From positions 806,001 through 870,000 of the forward strand of contig NZ_AP027272.1 in NCBI RefSeq assembly GCF_036322805.1: a stretch of 64,000 bases of DNA. Direction: 5' to 3'. Position numbers and translations under genes: made by a program. The notes beneath the pieces are model-generated. The model saw only the letters and a list, made by a program, of their open reading frames with translations. It was not told the DNA's origin and did not search any database. Every line of letters starts with the position of its first letter. Position 1 is the stretch's first letter. Below are positions 49,650 to 59,080 of the stretch, piece by piece. Source of the stretch: Planctobacterium marinum. Its GTDB lineage: Bacteria; Pseudomonadota; Gammaproteobacteria; Enterobacterales; Alteromonadaceae.

Positions 49650-51710
49650 TTACTCGCTTTGTTCTATAGCACCATCCAGATTACTCAGGGCAATGGGTTT
49701 GGTGAGGATATCGTCAATAAGACCTTGGTTTTTAAGTTCTCGGGCCGAGTCTTCTATGTCACCAGTGACCATGATCGTGAGTAAGGGCTTTTTAGTAAGA
49801 TGCCTGATGGCCAGGATTACTTCAGTGCCCAGTAGTCCCGGCATATTGTGGTCGGTGACCAACACATCGTATTCATCTTTTGCCTGTTGGAATATAGCCA
49901 AGGCCTCTTGGCCATTGGCTGCTTCGGTAACTGAAAAGCCTTTCATGGTTAGATAGGTGGAATAGATGTTGCGCAAGTTATCTTCATCTTCCACAAGCAA
50001 AATGCGCTGGTTGCTGACCATGGGCGAGCTTGGTTTGGCTGTGACGACTTCCTCGACTTGCAGCTGAGTAACTGGCAGGCGGATGGTGAAACGAGTTCCC
50101 TCTCCCTCGGTACTGTCGACAGAAATTGTGCCCTTTATTTTTTGCACTATACCGTGTACCACCGAAAGCCCCAATCCGGTGCCTTCGGTTTTTTTCTTGG
50201 TACTGAAGAAAGGCTCAAACAGCTTATCTTGGGCTTCCTGTGGAATACCACTGCCATCGTCCAAAACAGTCAAAACAAACTCTTGGTTTTCTTTTTTCAG
50301 AGTTAATTCAACTTTTGTTGCGCCAGCTTGCGAGGCATTCTTAACAAGGTTGATCAGAATTTGACTGATGGAAGATTCATCCGCCAGGATATTGCCCTCA
50401 GCTTCACATTGAAAGACAACTTCGCTTTTCTTTTTAAGTCCGGGGGTCAGCAATTCCAGGGTCTGTTCAATGTTTTCTACAATATCGATCACTTTCAGGT
50501 ATTCGGTATCTGCTCTTGAGAACTGCAGAATCTGTCGCACCATACTGGCGCCTCGTTCCCCAGCTTCGATTATATGTGTTACACACTTCTGGGCATTGTT
50601 GCTGAGGTCGACACTCATTTTTAGTAGCTCTGAACTGCCACGAATGATGGCCAGAATGTTGTTAAAGTCATGGGCTATACCGCTGGCAAGCGTACCCATT
50701 GATTCCATTTTCTGGGCATTCTGTGAGCGCTGTTCAACTTCAATAATGGGGCGTAAATCTGTCAGGTTGAGCCATACTAATTCGGCTCCATCTTCAATTC
50801 GATGAGAACTGAAACGGTCAAATACCACCGGAATTTCACTGCCATCGATCGCAATAAGCCGTGCTGACATGGCGGGGTGAGTTTCATCGGTATGCACCAT
50901 ATATACAGCATCAATGGATTCACCGAGCAACTGGTTCTTGCTTTGATATTGCAGCATTTCCACACAGCTATTGTTGACGAAGTTTATTTTACCCGACGAT
51001 TTCACATAATTAATAATGGCGTTTTGTGAATGGTCCGTAAAGGTATCAAAGGTATGGCGTATACGCGCTATCTGGGTGCGTTGCCGTTCAATCGCGGCTC
51101 TGTCGTTTTTAACCCTCCTTAAAACAGGGACTACAACAAACAGGATGCTGACGGAAATAATGGTAAGGGAGAGGATCAGCAGTTGCTGTAAAGCCGTTAT
51201 TTGAAATTCCTGGTGTTGGCGCTGGGTTTCGCGCAAGGTATCTGCAACCTGACGCAAGTTATTGGACATATTGCGAATTGACGCTGAATTAAAGTCAGGG
51301 ATTTGCTCTGGTTCTTCATCCTTTAAAACCGTGCGGGTGGTATTGATCAATAATTGCAGTTGCTTAACGGTTTCACTTTCAGAATTCAGCACATTATCGA
51401 TGGGCTCAGCGAGTGGGGTACTTTGGAAATAATTGAGACTTTCGGAAATGCGAGAAAGGTGCTCAACCGCGTAGCGCTTGAGGTTCACTCGATGTCTCCC
51501 CGGCTCCGCACTGAGTAGCCCTTGCAGTGTCATTGTTAGTGATTTACTGCGTTCGCTTAGTTCATTGGCTATTGCGGCCTGCACCAGGTTGTGCTTTTGT
51601 TGCTCAATCAGGCGTTGTTGAATTGCAAAAGACAACAACAATACTGTGAGTACTGTGATGAGCGAAATAATCGAGCGTGTCTTAAAACCTGTAAGTGACA
51701 GTGCTTCCAT
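49650..51710 (-). CDS. Hybrid sensor histidine kinase with receiver domain
   Basis: About 686 residues. Two transmembrane helices (about 10-28 and 175-198) flank a periplasmic helical sensor. A PAS domain (about 220-320) is followed by the dimerisation/phosphoacceptor motif GIAHDFNNILAI (the HDFNN type found in NtrB-like orphan kinases), an ATPase domain (DDGSGIP; GTGLGLSVV) and a C-terminal receiver with Asp in VTDHNMPG. No partner regulator is adjacent. The start is uncertain: ATG 51710 is chosen because the first membrane helix follows soon after; a TTG at 51776 would add 22 residues. Confidence 0.88.
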   Translation of the reverse strand: MEALSLTGFKTRSIISLITVLTVLLLSFAIQQRLIEQQKHNLVQAAIANELSERSKSLTMTLQGLLSAEPGRHRVNLKRYAVEHLSRISESLNYFQSTPLAEPIDNVLNSESETVKQLQLLINTTRTVLKDEEPEQIPDFNSASIRNMSNNLRQVADTLRETQRQHQEFQITALQQLLILSLTIISVSILFVVVPVLRRVKNDRAAIERQRTQIARIRHTFDTFTDHSQNAIINYVKSSGKINFVNNSCVEMLQYQSKNQLLGESIDAVYMVHTDETHPAMSARLIAIDGSEIPVVFDRFSSHRIEDGAELVWLNLTDLRPIIEVEQRSQNAQKMESMGTLASGIAHDFNNILAIIRGSSELLKMSVDLSNNAQKCVTHIIEAGERGASMVRQILQFSRADTEYLKVIDIVENIEQTLELLTPGLKKKSEVVFQCEAEGNILADESSISQILINLVKNASQAGATKVELTLKKENQEFVLTVLDDGSGIPQEAQDKLFEPFFSTKKKTEGTGLGLSVVHGIVQKIKGTISVDSTEGEGTRFTIRLPVTQLQVEEVVTAKPSSPMVSNQRILLVEDEDNLRNIYSTYLTMKGFSVTEAANGQEALAIFQQAKDEYDVLVTDHNMPGLLGTEVILAIRHLTKKPLLTIMVTGDIEDSARELKNQGLIDDILTKPIALSNLDGAIEQSE

Positions 51711-51788
51711 CTTGCTGTCTGTTTTGATTCCTGAATGGACATCGTTTAAAGATAGCACAACTTCCTGTCGTGCCAATGGTATTGAGGT

Positions 51789-52349
51789 TTAGCCTTGTTT
51801 TACGCCACGGTAAAACAGTTGTGTACCCGCAAGAGATATCAGGCAATAGGCAGTAAAGAACCAAAAACCCAGGCCGACATTTGACAAGGTTTGCGAACTT
51901 AACTCAAACGTGATTTTGAACAGGCCCATGTTTATTTGCTCTGTGCTGGTGGTGCTGGCGTGATCAGTGGACAGTACTGCGAGAAAGATAGCCACTACAA
52001 ATACGTCTGCCATAGACCATTTGCCAATGCTGGTAACAAAGCTCAGCAGTTTTTGTTTTGTCTCTTGTGAGCGAATAATGCGCGCTACAGTCACTAAGCT
52101 GGTTTTGAGCAGTGGCACCACCACAGAAAAGAATAAGATAAGAAAGCCAACAAGGTAACGCTGCTCATTCCACAGCTCAGTTACCGTCCCCAATATCGAC
52201 AATTCTTTATCAATTAGCGCAGTTGAAAGCGCGGAACTGCCCAGGTCAGCCTGCATTTCCATATTCATGGAAAAAATCGGAAGCATAATACCGGGTACGA
52301 AAAGCCCCAGCGCTAAAATATTTAATATAAAGCCAATGTTTTGTTTCAT
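51789..52349 (-). CDS. Paraquat-inducible protein A (PqiA) family membrane protein
   Basis: A 186-residue, four-helix inner-membrane protein with the family signature IGKWSMADVFVVAI (about residues 108-121). Full PqiA has two such modules and partners PqiB/C for lipid transport; this is a single module with no MCE partner nearby. It sits just upstream of the hybrid kinase on the same strand (12-bp gap from the longest kinase frame), so they may be co-transcribed. Confidence 0.85.
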   Translation of the reverse strand: MKQNIGFILNILALGLFVPGIMLPIFSMNMEMQADLGSSALSTALIDKELSILGTVTELWNEQRYLVGFLILFFSVVVPLLKTSLVTVARIIRSQETKQKLLSFVTSIGKWSMADVFVVAIFLAVLSTDHASTTSTEQINMGLFKITFELSSQTLSNVGLGFWFFTAYCLISLAGTQLFYRGVKQG

Positions 52350-52428
52350 ATTGGGAAAAATAGTTGAAGTCGTCTTAGTTTATCGGCCTGCGCTGACGCC
52401 TGGCTGAATCAGCGCAGTATTGAAATAG

Positions 52429-53604
52429 TTATAACGATTTGTTTCGCATGTTTTTCCACATTTGATACCAAGTGGGCTCTTTGCCAAACAGGGTAATATT
52501 AGCGCGGAAGATGCGACTTGCGTAAAGCCTTACTAACCAGATCCCAGCTACCATGGCGATAAAAGACAGAGATATTTGCCAGAAAGGCACTTCCATCGAA
52601 GCCATCCGCATTGGCATAAACGAAATCGCAGTGAGAGGGATCATGGACAATATCGTTGCCACTTCACCTGCTGGGTCATCCAGCACCATAAAAACCAACA
52701 TCACGGGCAGCATAGGCAATAACATTAATCCGGTTTTCCCTGAGTGATTGGGATCGTCGATAGTGGCAGAAAATCCCACAAAAACATAATTCCAGAACAC
52801 GATACCTAAAATACAGAAAAGCACCATCATTGCTAGCGGCGAATCGGAGAGGCTTAAGTCAATCTCATTGCCCGGAGAAAAAATACTGACGGCGCTAAAA
52901 ATCAGCACCATGATAATCAGAGTGGAAATCAAGCTTTTAATACTGGATAAGCAAAGCCCAATGGCTTTACCATCAATCCACTGTTGAAAGTTAATGCAGG
53001 TGAGTAATTGCTCTGTCACTCTGTGCTGTTTTTCCTGAGTTACCGACGTCATACACAAGGCAAAACTATTAAACACTGCGATAGCAGTCAGGATGGCAAC
53101 AATACTACTCAACAGTTTGGCATCTTCTCCCACTTGTTGCTCGGCGCTATTGATCACCTCAAGGTCTAAAGGATTTTCTAACTTTTCGAGCTGTTCTTGT
53201 GACATGGCTAGTTCATGGAGCAATTGGCTGCGCTCGTAATCCTGCAACTCACTTTCCAGAGTTCGTCGCCAGCTGACTTCATTAGGAATAAGCAATTGAT
53301 ATTGAGAAGATTCTTGTGTTTTCAGCAATATACCTGCGAGTGACTCTTCAGCCATCAAACGCTGATACTCAACGACAGTCAGGTTATCCGGTAGGGTCGA
53401 GATGTTAAAACGGTCACTGAAGCTGAAGGGAACTTCACCCGCTACCGCTAATTCCACCTTTTGTTGCTGCGTCTGTTGCTGCCAATATTGCACGGCAAAC
53501 AACGCACCGTAGAGGGCCAACATGACCAGGTAGCCGATGATTTCTTGCTTGAGTTTGAGGTTTTTTAAAAATTCCCAACGGGCCACAATCCATATTTTAG
53601 TCAT
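52429..53604 (-). CDS. ABC-2 type transporter permease (NatB-like)
   Basis: A 391-residue permease starting at the ATG at 53604, inside the 3' end of the ATPase gene (8-bp overlap). One N-terminal helix, a large extracytoplasmic domain with a coiled coil (about 110-150), then five to six helices (about 170-375). The layout matches NatB/YhaP-type exporters (Na+ or antimicrobial efflux in relatives). An in-frame start 30 bp upstream is less likely. The substrate is unknown. Confidence 0.88.
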   Translation of the reverse strand: MTKIWIVARWEFLKNLKLKQEIIGYLVMLALYGALFAVQYWQQQTQQQKVELAVAGEVPFSFSDRFNISTLPDNLTVVEYQRLMAEESLAGILLKTQESSQYQLLIPNEVSWRRTLESELQDYERSQLLHELAMSQEQLEKLENPLDLEVINSAEQQVGEDAKLLSSIVAILTAIAVFNSFALCMTSVTQEKQHRVTEQLLTCINFQQWIDGKAIGLCLSSIKSLISTLIIMVLIFSAVSIFSPGNEIDLSLSDSPLAMMVLFCILGIVFWNYVFVGFSATIDDPNHSGKTGLMLLPMLPVMLVFMVLDDPAGEVATILSMIPLTAISFMPMRMASMEVPFWQISLSFIAMVAGIWLVRLYASRIFRANITLFGKEPTWYQMWKNMRNKSL

Positions 53605-54547
53605 CTTGATGTTCCTTCTCTGCATTACTGTCACTTAATGCATGCAAATAAATTTCATGTAATCCAGGCTGCTGCAATTGCAGGTTAGCCACGGGTAACA
53701 TAGCCATTACTTGTTTTAACAGCGTCGGTATATGACAACCCCCCGACAACCGCAGTTGAATGTTGAACTGGTCAACGGGAGTTATTGCTAACACATCGGA
53801 TAGCTGTTGTTGTGCTGTCGTTAATACCTCTTCGGCAGGACACTCTGCGAGTTCTAGGGACAAGGTGCTACCCAGCGTTGATGCGGCTCTGATTTGCTTC
53901 ATGTCGCCATAAAGTACCGCTTTTCCTTTTGCCATCAGCAGTAACCTGTCTGCCAGTTTTTCCACCAGAGACATTTGATGGGCACTGAGTAGTATCGTCG
54001 TGCCTTGTTCTTTTAAGGTTGTTAGAAACTGAATCACTTTTTCCTGATTGACGGGGTCCAACCCGGAAAAGGGTTCATCCAAGATCACCAGCTCGGGGCG
54101 ATGAATAATACTGCTCAGTAGCTGTATTTTTTGTTGATTACCCTTGGACAAGGCTTTTAAAGGTTCTTTTTGACGATCCAGCAGGTCAAATTCCTCTAAC
54201 CAAAACTGAATTTGCTGTTCCGCGTCAGATTTCTTCATGCCTTTCAGCGCTGCAATGTAATGCAGTGTTTTGTGAATTGAGGTTTCCTGGTACAAGCCTC
54301 GCTCTTCAGGCAGGTAGCCAAATTGTTCGCTACTGAGCCTTGTGATTTGCTGTTCACCCTTGTTGATAAGAATCTCTCCTTTATCGACAGTAGTAAGACC
54401 CACCAACATGCGTAGCGTGGAAGATTTGCCAGCGCCGTTAGGACCTAAAATTGCGAAAATCTCACCACTTTTTATATCAAAGCTGAGATCATTGACGGCT
54501 TTGACCGTTTTATAGGTTTTACACAAATGGCGAATTTGAATATGCAC
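53597..54547 (-). CDS. ABC transporter ATP-binding protein (NatA-like)
   Basis: A 316-residue ATPase: Walker A GPNGAGKSST (about 36-45), a variant signature LSKGNQQK typical of the NatA/YhaQ group, Walker B LVILDEPFSGLDP, and a C-terminal DUF4162-like domain (about 225-310). It pairs with the overlapping permease as an exporter. It follows the GGDEF gene on the same strand after a 52-bp gap. Confidence 0.93.
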   Translation of the reverse strand: MHIQIRHLCKTYKTVKAVNDLSFDIKSGEIFAILGPNGAGKSSTLRMLVGLTTVDKGEILINKGEQQITRLSSEQFGYLPEERGLYQETSIHKTLHYIAALKGMKKSDAEQQIQFWLEEFDLLDRQKEPLKALSKGNQQKIQLLSSIIHRPELVILDEPFSGLDPVNQEKVIQFLTTLKEQGTTILLSAHQMSLVEKLADRLLLMAKGKAVLYGDMKQIRAASTLGSTLSLELAECPAEEVLTTAQQQLSDVLAITPVDQFNIQLRLSGGCHIPTLLKQVMAMLPVANLQLQQPGLHEIYLHALSDSNAEKEHQDD

Positions 54548-54599
54548 AGGTGAACTCCTTGTCGTGCGGAACAGGTAAGCGTTAGATTTTCTGAAATCA

Positions 54600-55616
54600 C
54601 TATTTGATGGGCATTACCCGGTTGCGGCCTAATCGCTTGGCCTCGTATAGTTGTTTGTCGGCAGTCTCAATCAACTTTCCGGCAGATTTACCTGGTTCAA
54701 ATGCCGAAACGCCAAAGGAAGCGGTAATATCCCCGATCACCTTACCCGAAGACTTTTGGGTGATCTGTAACTTCTCGATGTTACGGCGCATGGTTTCTGC
54801 CAGGTGACAGGCCCGGTCCTGGTTGCTCATGGGCAAGATGATGGCAAACTCCTCACCACCAAAACGAAATGCCTGAGCACCATCTCGGCAAGCCTGTTGC
54901 AATTTTTTGGCGACGGCTTTGAGCACTAAATCACCCATTTGATGGCCATGGGTATCGTTAAACTTTTTGAAGTGATCAACATCTGCCAGAATCAGGGCCG
55001 CCTGACCACTGGCCACTGCTGTAGCGAATTCCGAGTCAAAATAGCGTCGATTGTTCAATCCTGTCAGGGCATCCACCAAGGCTTCTTTTTTACTGACTTC
55101 CAGTTTTTCTTTTAATTCGCTAATCTCTTTTTCGGCATTGGCCATCGCGGCGGAAAAGGTGAGGGTGCTGTTGCGAATTTTTTGCCCTTCTTTGACTAGA
55201 GAACGCACCATAGACATGGTTTTCTCCACTGAGAAGCCCTCACTTTCGACCTTTTGGAGGCCATCCAGACTCTTATCCATGACGCTTCTGAAGTCATTGG
55301 TCTCGTGTCGTGTATCTTTCACCGTTTGGCTGAATTCTGTAATCATGGCATCGATACTTTGCCGCAACTGCCAGGCACTGACTTCTTGCTTATCAGCAAC
55401 GTGAGTGCGATACATATCTAATGCACGTGCTTCAGAAATGGTTTTAAAACTATCAATAGCCGAATCTACAGCTTGATTTAGCTCAGGAGACTGATTACTG
55501 GCGTAGGTATACCAGATAGCGTAATTAGTGGGATCGGCAGATATCTTGTGTTTGATCAGCAAAGGAACCGTTTGCTTGAGGATCTTAAAGGAATTTTCCA
55601 GGTCGTCTGATGACAT
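54600..55616 (-). CDS. Diguanylate cyclase (GGDEF domain)
   Basis: A 338-residue cytoplasmic protein. The N-terminal 165 residues are helical with no membrane segment, ending in a coiled coil; then a GGDEF domain (about 175-335) with an intact active site GGEEF (253-257) and DVDHFKKFNDTHGH. The usual inhibitory RxxD site five residues before it reads RDGA, so feedback inhibition by c-di-GMP is probably lost. The N-terminal region resembles sensor modules of soluble cyclases, but I cannot name the input. It is preceded by a long inverted repeat. Confidence 0.92.
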   Translation of the reverse strand: MSSDDLENSFKILKQTVPLLIKHKISADPTNYAIWYTYASNQSPELNQAVDSAIDSFKTISEARALDMYRTHVADKQEVSAWQLRQSIDAMITEFSQTVKDTRHETNDFRSVMDKSLDGLQKVESEGFSVEKTMSMVRSLVKEGQKIRNSTLTFSAAMANAEKEISELKEKLEVSKKEALVDALTGLNNRRYFDSEFATAVASGQAALILADVDHFKKFNDTHGHQMGDLVLKAVAKKLQQACRDGAQAFRFGGEEFAIILPMSNQDRACHLAETMRRNIEKLQITQKSSGKVIGDITASFGVSAFEPGKSAGKLIETADKQLYEAKRLGRNRVMPIK

Positions 55617-55622
55617 AATTAC

Positions 55623-55678
55623 GCGTTAAACCGAGTCGTAGGATTGTATAGATTATTTCTTCCAAACTCGGTTAACGC
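55623..55678 (-). promoter_or_regulatory. Long inverted repeat upstream of the GGDEF gene
   Basis: GCGTTAAACCGAGT (55623-55636) and ACTCGGTTAACGC (55666-55678) are complementary with one bulged A. The 29-nt interval contains TATACA, a possible -10 on the minus strand. It fills the gap between cysG and the cyclase. It may be an operator pair flanking the cyclase promoter, or a cysG 3' stem; no T-run follows. Confidence 0.4.
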
Positions 55679-55683
55679 AAGGC

Positions 55684-57096
55684 TCAATCCTGATTTTCTG
55701 CTTCAATAGTGTTACCAAACCAGTCAAATTGCTGCTGCATCGAGACAACCGTGCCCACAATTATAAGGGTTGGAGGCTTCAATGTAGCCACATCGGGATT
55801 GCTTAAAATGGTCTGCAAGGTACCCGTTACTACTTGCTGATTTTGTAGGGTGGCTTGTTGTATCAGCGCAATGGGAGTATCACTGGCAAGACCGTGCTCC
55901 TGTAGTTTCTGGCAGATAATCGCAAGACCCGTGAGCCCCATATAAAAAACAATGGTTTGATTGGGCTGGGCCAGGCCACTCCAATTCAGGTTAATAGTAT
56001 TGTCCTTCAGGTGACCAGTGGCGAATACGACTGATTGCGCGTGATCGCGATGCGTTAGCGGTATGCCTGCATAGCTTGCTGCGCCATTGGCAGCCGTGAT
56101 ACCCGGCACCACCTGAAACTCAATTCCTGACTCAACTAAGGTTTCTAACTCCTCTCCACCGCGACCGAAGATAAAGGGATCGCCGCCCTTCAGACGCACC
56201 ACTCGCTGCCCTTGTTGCGCTTTCTCCACTAACAAGGCACTGATTTGCTCCTGCGGGATAGTGTGGTTACTCATAGCTTTGCCCACATAGATTTTTTCGG
56301 CGTCACGGCGCACCAAATCTAGTATTTGAGGTGATACTAAACGGTCGAATATTACCACGTCGGCTTTTTGCATTAAGCGCAAGGCACGAAAGGTTAATAG
56401 CTCAGGGTCGCCTGGGCCTGCGCCGATGAGATAAACTTGTCCCTTGGAAAAGTCATCATCTTTTGCGGCTGAGGCGAGTTTTTCCAGAAAAGGTGTTTCC
56501 GCTGCTTCTTGTTTGCCCTGTAAAACATTCTCAGCAACATCACTATCGAAGAACCACTCCCAGAAATAACGTCGTTGGGTTACTGTCGGTAGTTGACTTT
56601 TAACGGTTTCACGAAACTTTTCGGCAAAATCGCCGAGCAATCGAATGTTCTGCGGAATGATGGCTTCCAACTTTTGGCGCAAATAGCGTAGCAACACAGG
56701 GGCTACGCCGCCGCTACTCATGGCGATGGTGATATTACCGCGGTCCACTATTGAGGGGGTGATAAAATCGCAAAGGGGAGGGTTATCTACCACATTAACG
56801 ATAATACCTTTGGCTTTCGCTTGTTGCTGTATTTCGGCATTGAGCTGTTCATCGTTGGTGGCAACAAATACTAAATTAGCCTTGTCCAGATGCTCAGTTT
56901 CAAAGGGACTAATGGTAAGCGTAATTTTCCCTTGCTCCGCTAGCAAGGCTACTGTGTCCGATATATCCGGAGCCACAACACTGACGTTAGCTTCGGTTTT
57001 TAACAACAACTCTATTTTGCGCGCGGCAACTTCCCCGGCACCCACAACCAGAGCGTTAACATTTTGTGTATCGTAAAATAAGGGGAAGTAGCGCAT
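55684..57096 (-). CDS. cysG: Siroheme synthase CysG
   Basis: A trifunctional enzyme making siroheme, the cofactor of sulfite and nitrite reductases. The 470 residues have an N-terminal precorrin-2 dehydrogenase/ferrochelatase part (about 1-205; Rossmann ALVVGAGEVAARKIELLL, then ATNDEQLN) and a C-terminal uroporphyrinogen-III methyltransferase (about 215-465; YLIGAGPGDPELLT, VRLKGGDPFIFGRGGEE). The length is normal. No sulfite or nitrite reductase genes are adjacent. A 12-bp inverted repeat precedes it. Confidence 0.96.
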   Translation of the reverse strand: MRYFPLFYDTQNVNALVVGAGEVAARKIELLLKTEANVSVVAPDISDTVALLAEQGKITLTISPFETEHLDKANLVFVATNDEQLNAEIQQQAKAKGIIVNVVDNPPLCDFITPSIVDRGNITIAMSSGGVAPVLLRYLRQKLEAIIPQNIRLLGDFAEKFRETVKSQLPTVTQRRYFWEWFFDSDVAENVLQGKQEAAETPFLEKLASAAKDDDFSKGQVYLIGAGPGDPELLTFRALRLMQKADVVIFDRLVSPQILDLVRRDAEKIYVGKAMSNHTIPQEQISALLVEKAQQGQRVVRLKGGDPFIFGRGGEELETLVESGIEFQVVPGITAANGAASYAGIPLTHRDHAQSVVFATGHLKDNTINLNWSGLAQPNQTIVFYMGLTGLAIICQKLQEHGLASDTPIALIQQATLQNQQVVTGTLQTILSNPDVATLKPPTLIIVGTVVSMQQQFDWFGNTIEAENQD

Positions 57097-57140
57097 ATGC
57101 TTAAACCAATAATCAATCTGGAGAGATTCTGCCAGATTTA

Positions 57141-57173
57141 TCTATAACCAATAAATCATTAATTGGTTATAGA
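57141..57173 (-). promoter_or_regulatory. 12-bp inverted repeat upstream of cysG
   Basis: TCTATAACCAAT (57141-57152) and ATTGGTTATAGA (57162-57173) are a perfect inverted repeat with a 9-nt spacer; a third ATTGGTTA half-site lies at about 57181-57188. It sits 45 bp upstream of cysG, between it and the DEAD-box gene. No T-run, so an operator or leader stem is more likely than a terminator. Confidence 0.5.
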
Positions 57174-57195
57174 TATAATCATTGGTTATTTGAGG

Positions 57196-58932
57196 TTAGT
57201 CTTTTTTATGGCGCGGGCGAGATGACTTTTCCGGACGGTCTTGCCATTCGGTTAGATCTAGCTTTTGTCCGGCCACCCGCGTTTTCTTCAGAATATTGCG
57301 GATTTCACTCGGCATACCTTTAGGCAAATCAACCGTGGTGAAGTTATCGTAAATATTGATAGCGCCGATAAATTCACTGTCCAGACCCGCTTCATTGGCA
57401 ATTGCGCCGACAATGCTGCCCGGGCGAACGTCGTGCTTGCGACCCACCATGATCTTATAGCGCTGCATGTTAGCGTCGGGTTTGTTGTCGCGTCGATTGC
57501 GACCTTTGCCATCACGACCGCCATCTCTGCCGCGATCACGTCCACCTTCGCGATTGCGGTCGCGACGATCACTCCTATCCCCCCGATCAGGAACATTAAT
57601 CTCTGGTACATCTGCTTCAGACAAGAAAATTTGCTCTCCACCTTGGGCAAGGCTGGCAAATGCCGCCAGTAATGCTTCCGGGCTAGATTCTGTTTCTTGC
57701 TGGATCTGTTCTATGACCTCACCCCAGGCGTCAAGGTTAGTATCATCTAATGCTTCAACGACACGAGCTTTAAAACGGCTCAGGCGCGACTCGTTTAGCT
57801 CGCTCACATTAGGAATTGGCAGCGGCGAAATGTTCTGCTTTGTGGCCTTTTCAATCGACTTAAGCATACGCATCTCGCGCGGTGAAATAAACAGAATTGC
57901 TTCACCTTCGCGTCCAGCGCGGCCGGTGCGGCCAATGCGGTGCACGTAGCTTTCGGTATCGTAAGGGATGTCAAAGTTGATAACATGGCTGACGCGATCA
58001 ACGTCCAGGCCTCGAGCCACAACATCGGTGGCTACCAGGATATCAATTTGTCCTTGCTTTAATCTGTCGACAGTGCGCTCACGAGATTTTTGTTGAATAT
58101 CACCATTTAACGGCTCGACATCATAACCACGGGCAGCAAGTTTATCAGCTAACTCAGTTGTAGCGGTTTTAGTGCGTACGAAAATGATTACGCCATCAAA
58201 CTCTTCCACTTCCAAAACGCGGGTTAAGGCTTCCAGCTTGTTGTTGGGAGATACCTTACAGAAGCGTTGACGGATTTTTTCCGCGGTGCTGGTTTTGGCT
58301 GCAATTTTTACGGTTTTAGGATTATCTAAAAACTTGTCTGCAATCTTGCGAATTTGCGGCGGCATAGTTGCGGAAAACAGGGCAATTTGACGCTCTTCTG
58401 GCACTTGCTCCATTACCCATTCAACATCGTCGATAAAGCCCATGCGCAACATTTCGTCAGCTTCATCCAAAACCAACATGCTGACATTATCCAGCTTTAA
58501 GGTTTTGCGTTTGATGTGATCGATTACTCGCCCGGGTGTACCAACAACGATTTGTACGCCGCGTTTAAGCTGGCGAAGTTGATGATCATAAGAAGAACCA
58601 CCGTAAATGGGCAAAATGCGAATGCGGTCACTGAACGCTGCATAGGCCTGGAATGCTTCAGCAACTTGAATGGCCAGCTCACGGGTAGGCGCAAGCACTA
58701 CTAATTGTGGTGAATTTATTTCTGGGTTGACCTTGGCCAACATCGGTAAGGCAAACGCGGCGGTTTTACCTGTACCCGTTTGTGCCTGACCAATCAGGTC
58801 ATGGCCTTCGGCAAGCAACGGAATTGCTTCTGCTTGAATCGGGGAGGGGGTTTCATAGCCGATTTTGTCCAGTGCATCCAGCACTTGCTGGGGTAATTTT
58901 AGGTCACTGAACTTGATGGTATTGGATGTCAT
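57196..58932 (-). CDS. deaD: DEAD-box RNA helicase DeaD/CsdA
   Basis: A 578-residue ATP-dependent RNA helicase used in ribosome assembly and mRNA decay, especially in the cold. Motifs: Q-motif region PSPIQAEAIP, AQTGTGKT, PTRELA, VLDEADEML, SAT, ATDVVARGLD and HRIGRTGR. After the core comes a low-complexity Arg/Gly/Asp stretch (about residues 435-475) and a C-terminal DbpA-like RNA-binding domain (YKIMVGRKHDVRPGSIVGAI). This is shorter than E. coli DeaD (about 630) at the tail. Confidence 0.95.
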   Translation of the reverse strand: MTSNTIKFSDLKLPQQVLDALDKIGYETPSPIQAEAIPLLAEGHDLIGQAQTGTGKTAAFALPMLAKVNPEINSPQLVVLAPTRELAIQVAEAFQAYAAFSDRIRILPIYGGSSYDHQLRQLKRGVQIVVGTPGRVIDHIKRKTLKLDNVSMLVLDEADEMLRMGFIDDVEWVMEQVPEERQIALFSATMPPQIRKIADKFLDNPKTVKIAAKTSTAEKIRQRFCKVSPNNKLEALTRVLEVEEFDGVIIFVRTKTATTELADKLAARGYDVEPLNGDIQQKSRERTVDRLKQGQIDILVATDVVARGLDVDRVSHVINFDIPYDTESYVHRIGRTGRAGREGEAILFISPREMRMLKSIEKATKQNISPLPIPNVSELNESRLSRFKARVVEALDDTNLDAWGEVIEQIQQETESSPEALLAAFASLAQGGEQIFLSEADVPEINVPDRGDRSDRRDRNREGGRDRGRDGGRDGKGRNRRDNKPDANMQRYKIMVGRKHDVRPGSIVGAIANEAGLDSEFIGAINIYDNFTTVDLPKGMPSEIRNILKKTRVAGQKLDLTEWQDRPEKSSRPRHKKD

Positions 58933-59080
58933 GTATAAGAATTTCCGGTAATGCGCGCCGGGAGGCGCAAAAATAAGCGTGATTTACGTTTTTCAGGGTT
59001 AAGAGAGCAATTGTAATTCAAATGCTCTCTTGGGGCCAATTTATTGTGCTTTATTTTTAAACAATTTAGTCAATCGCAAG
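58933..59080 (-). promoter_or_regulatory. deaD leader region
   Basis: Between the ion-channel gene and deaD. It contains a 9-bp stem AAGAGAGCA / TGCTCTCTT (about 58999-59030) and near the start codon a GC-rich GCGCC/GGCGC stem. Cold-shock helicase mRNAs often have structured leaders; none of the stems carries a T-run. Confidence 0.35.

Noticed and set aside
57265-57949. Plus-strand frames of 135 and 160 codons within the deaD gene
   Set aside because: They arise from the Arg/Gly/Asp-rich low-complexity region read on the opposite strand.
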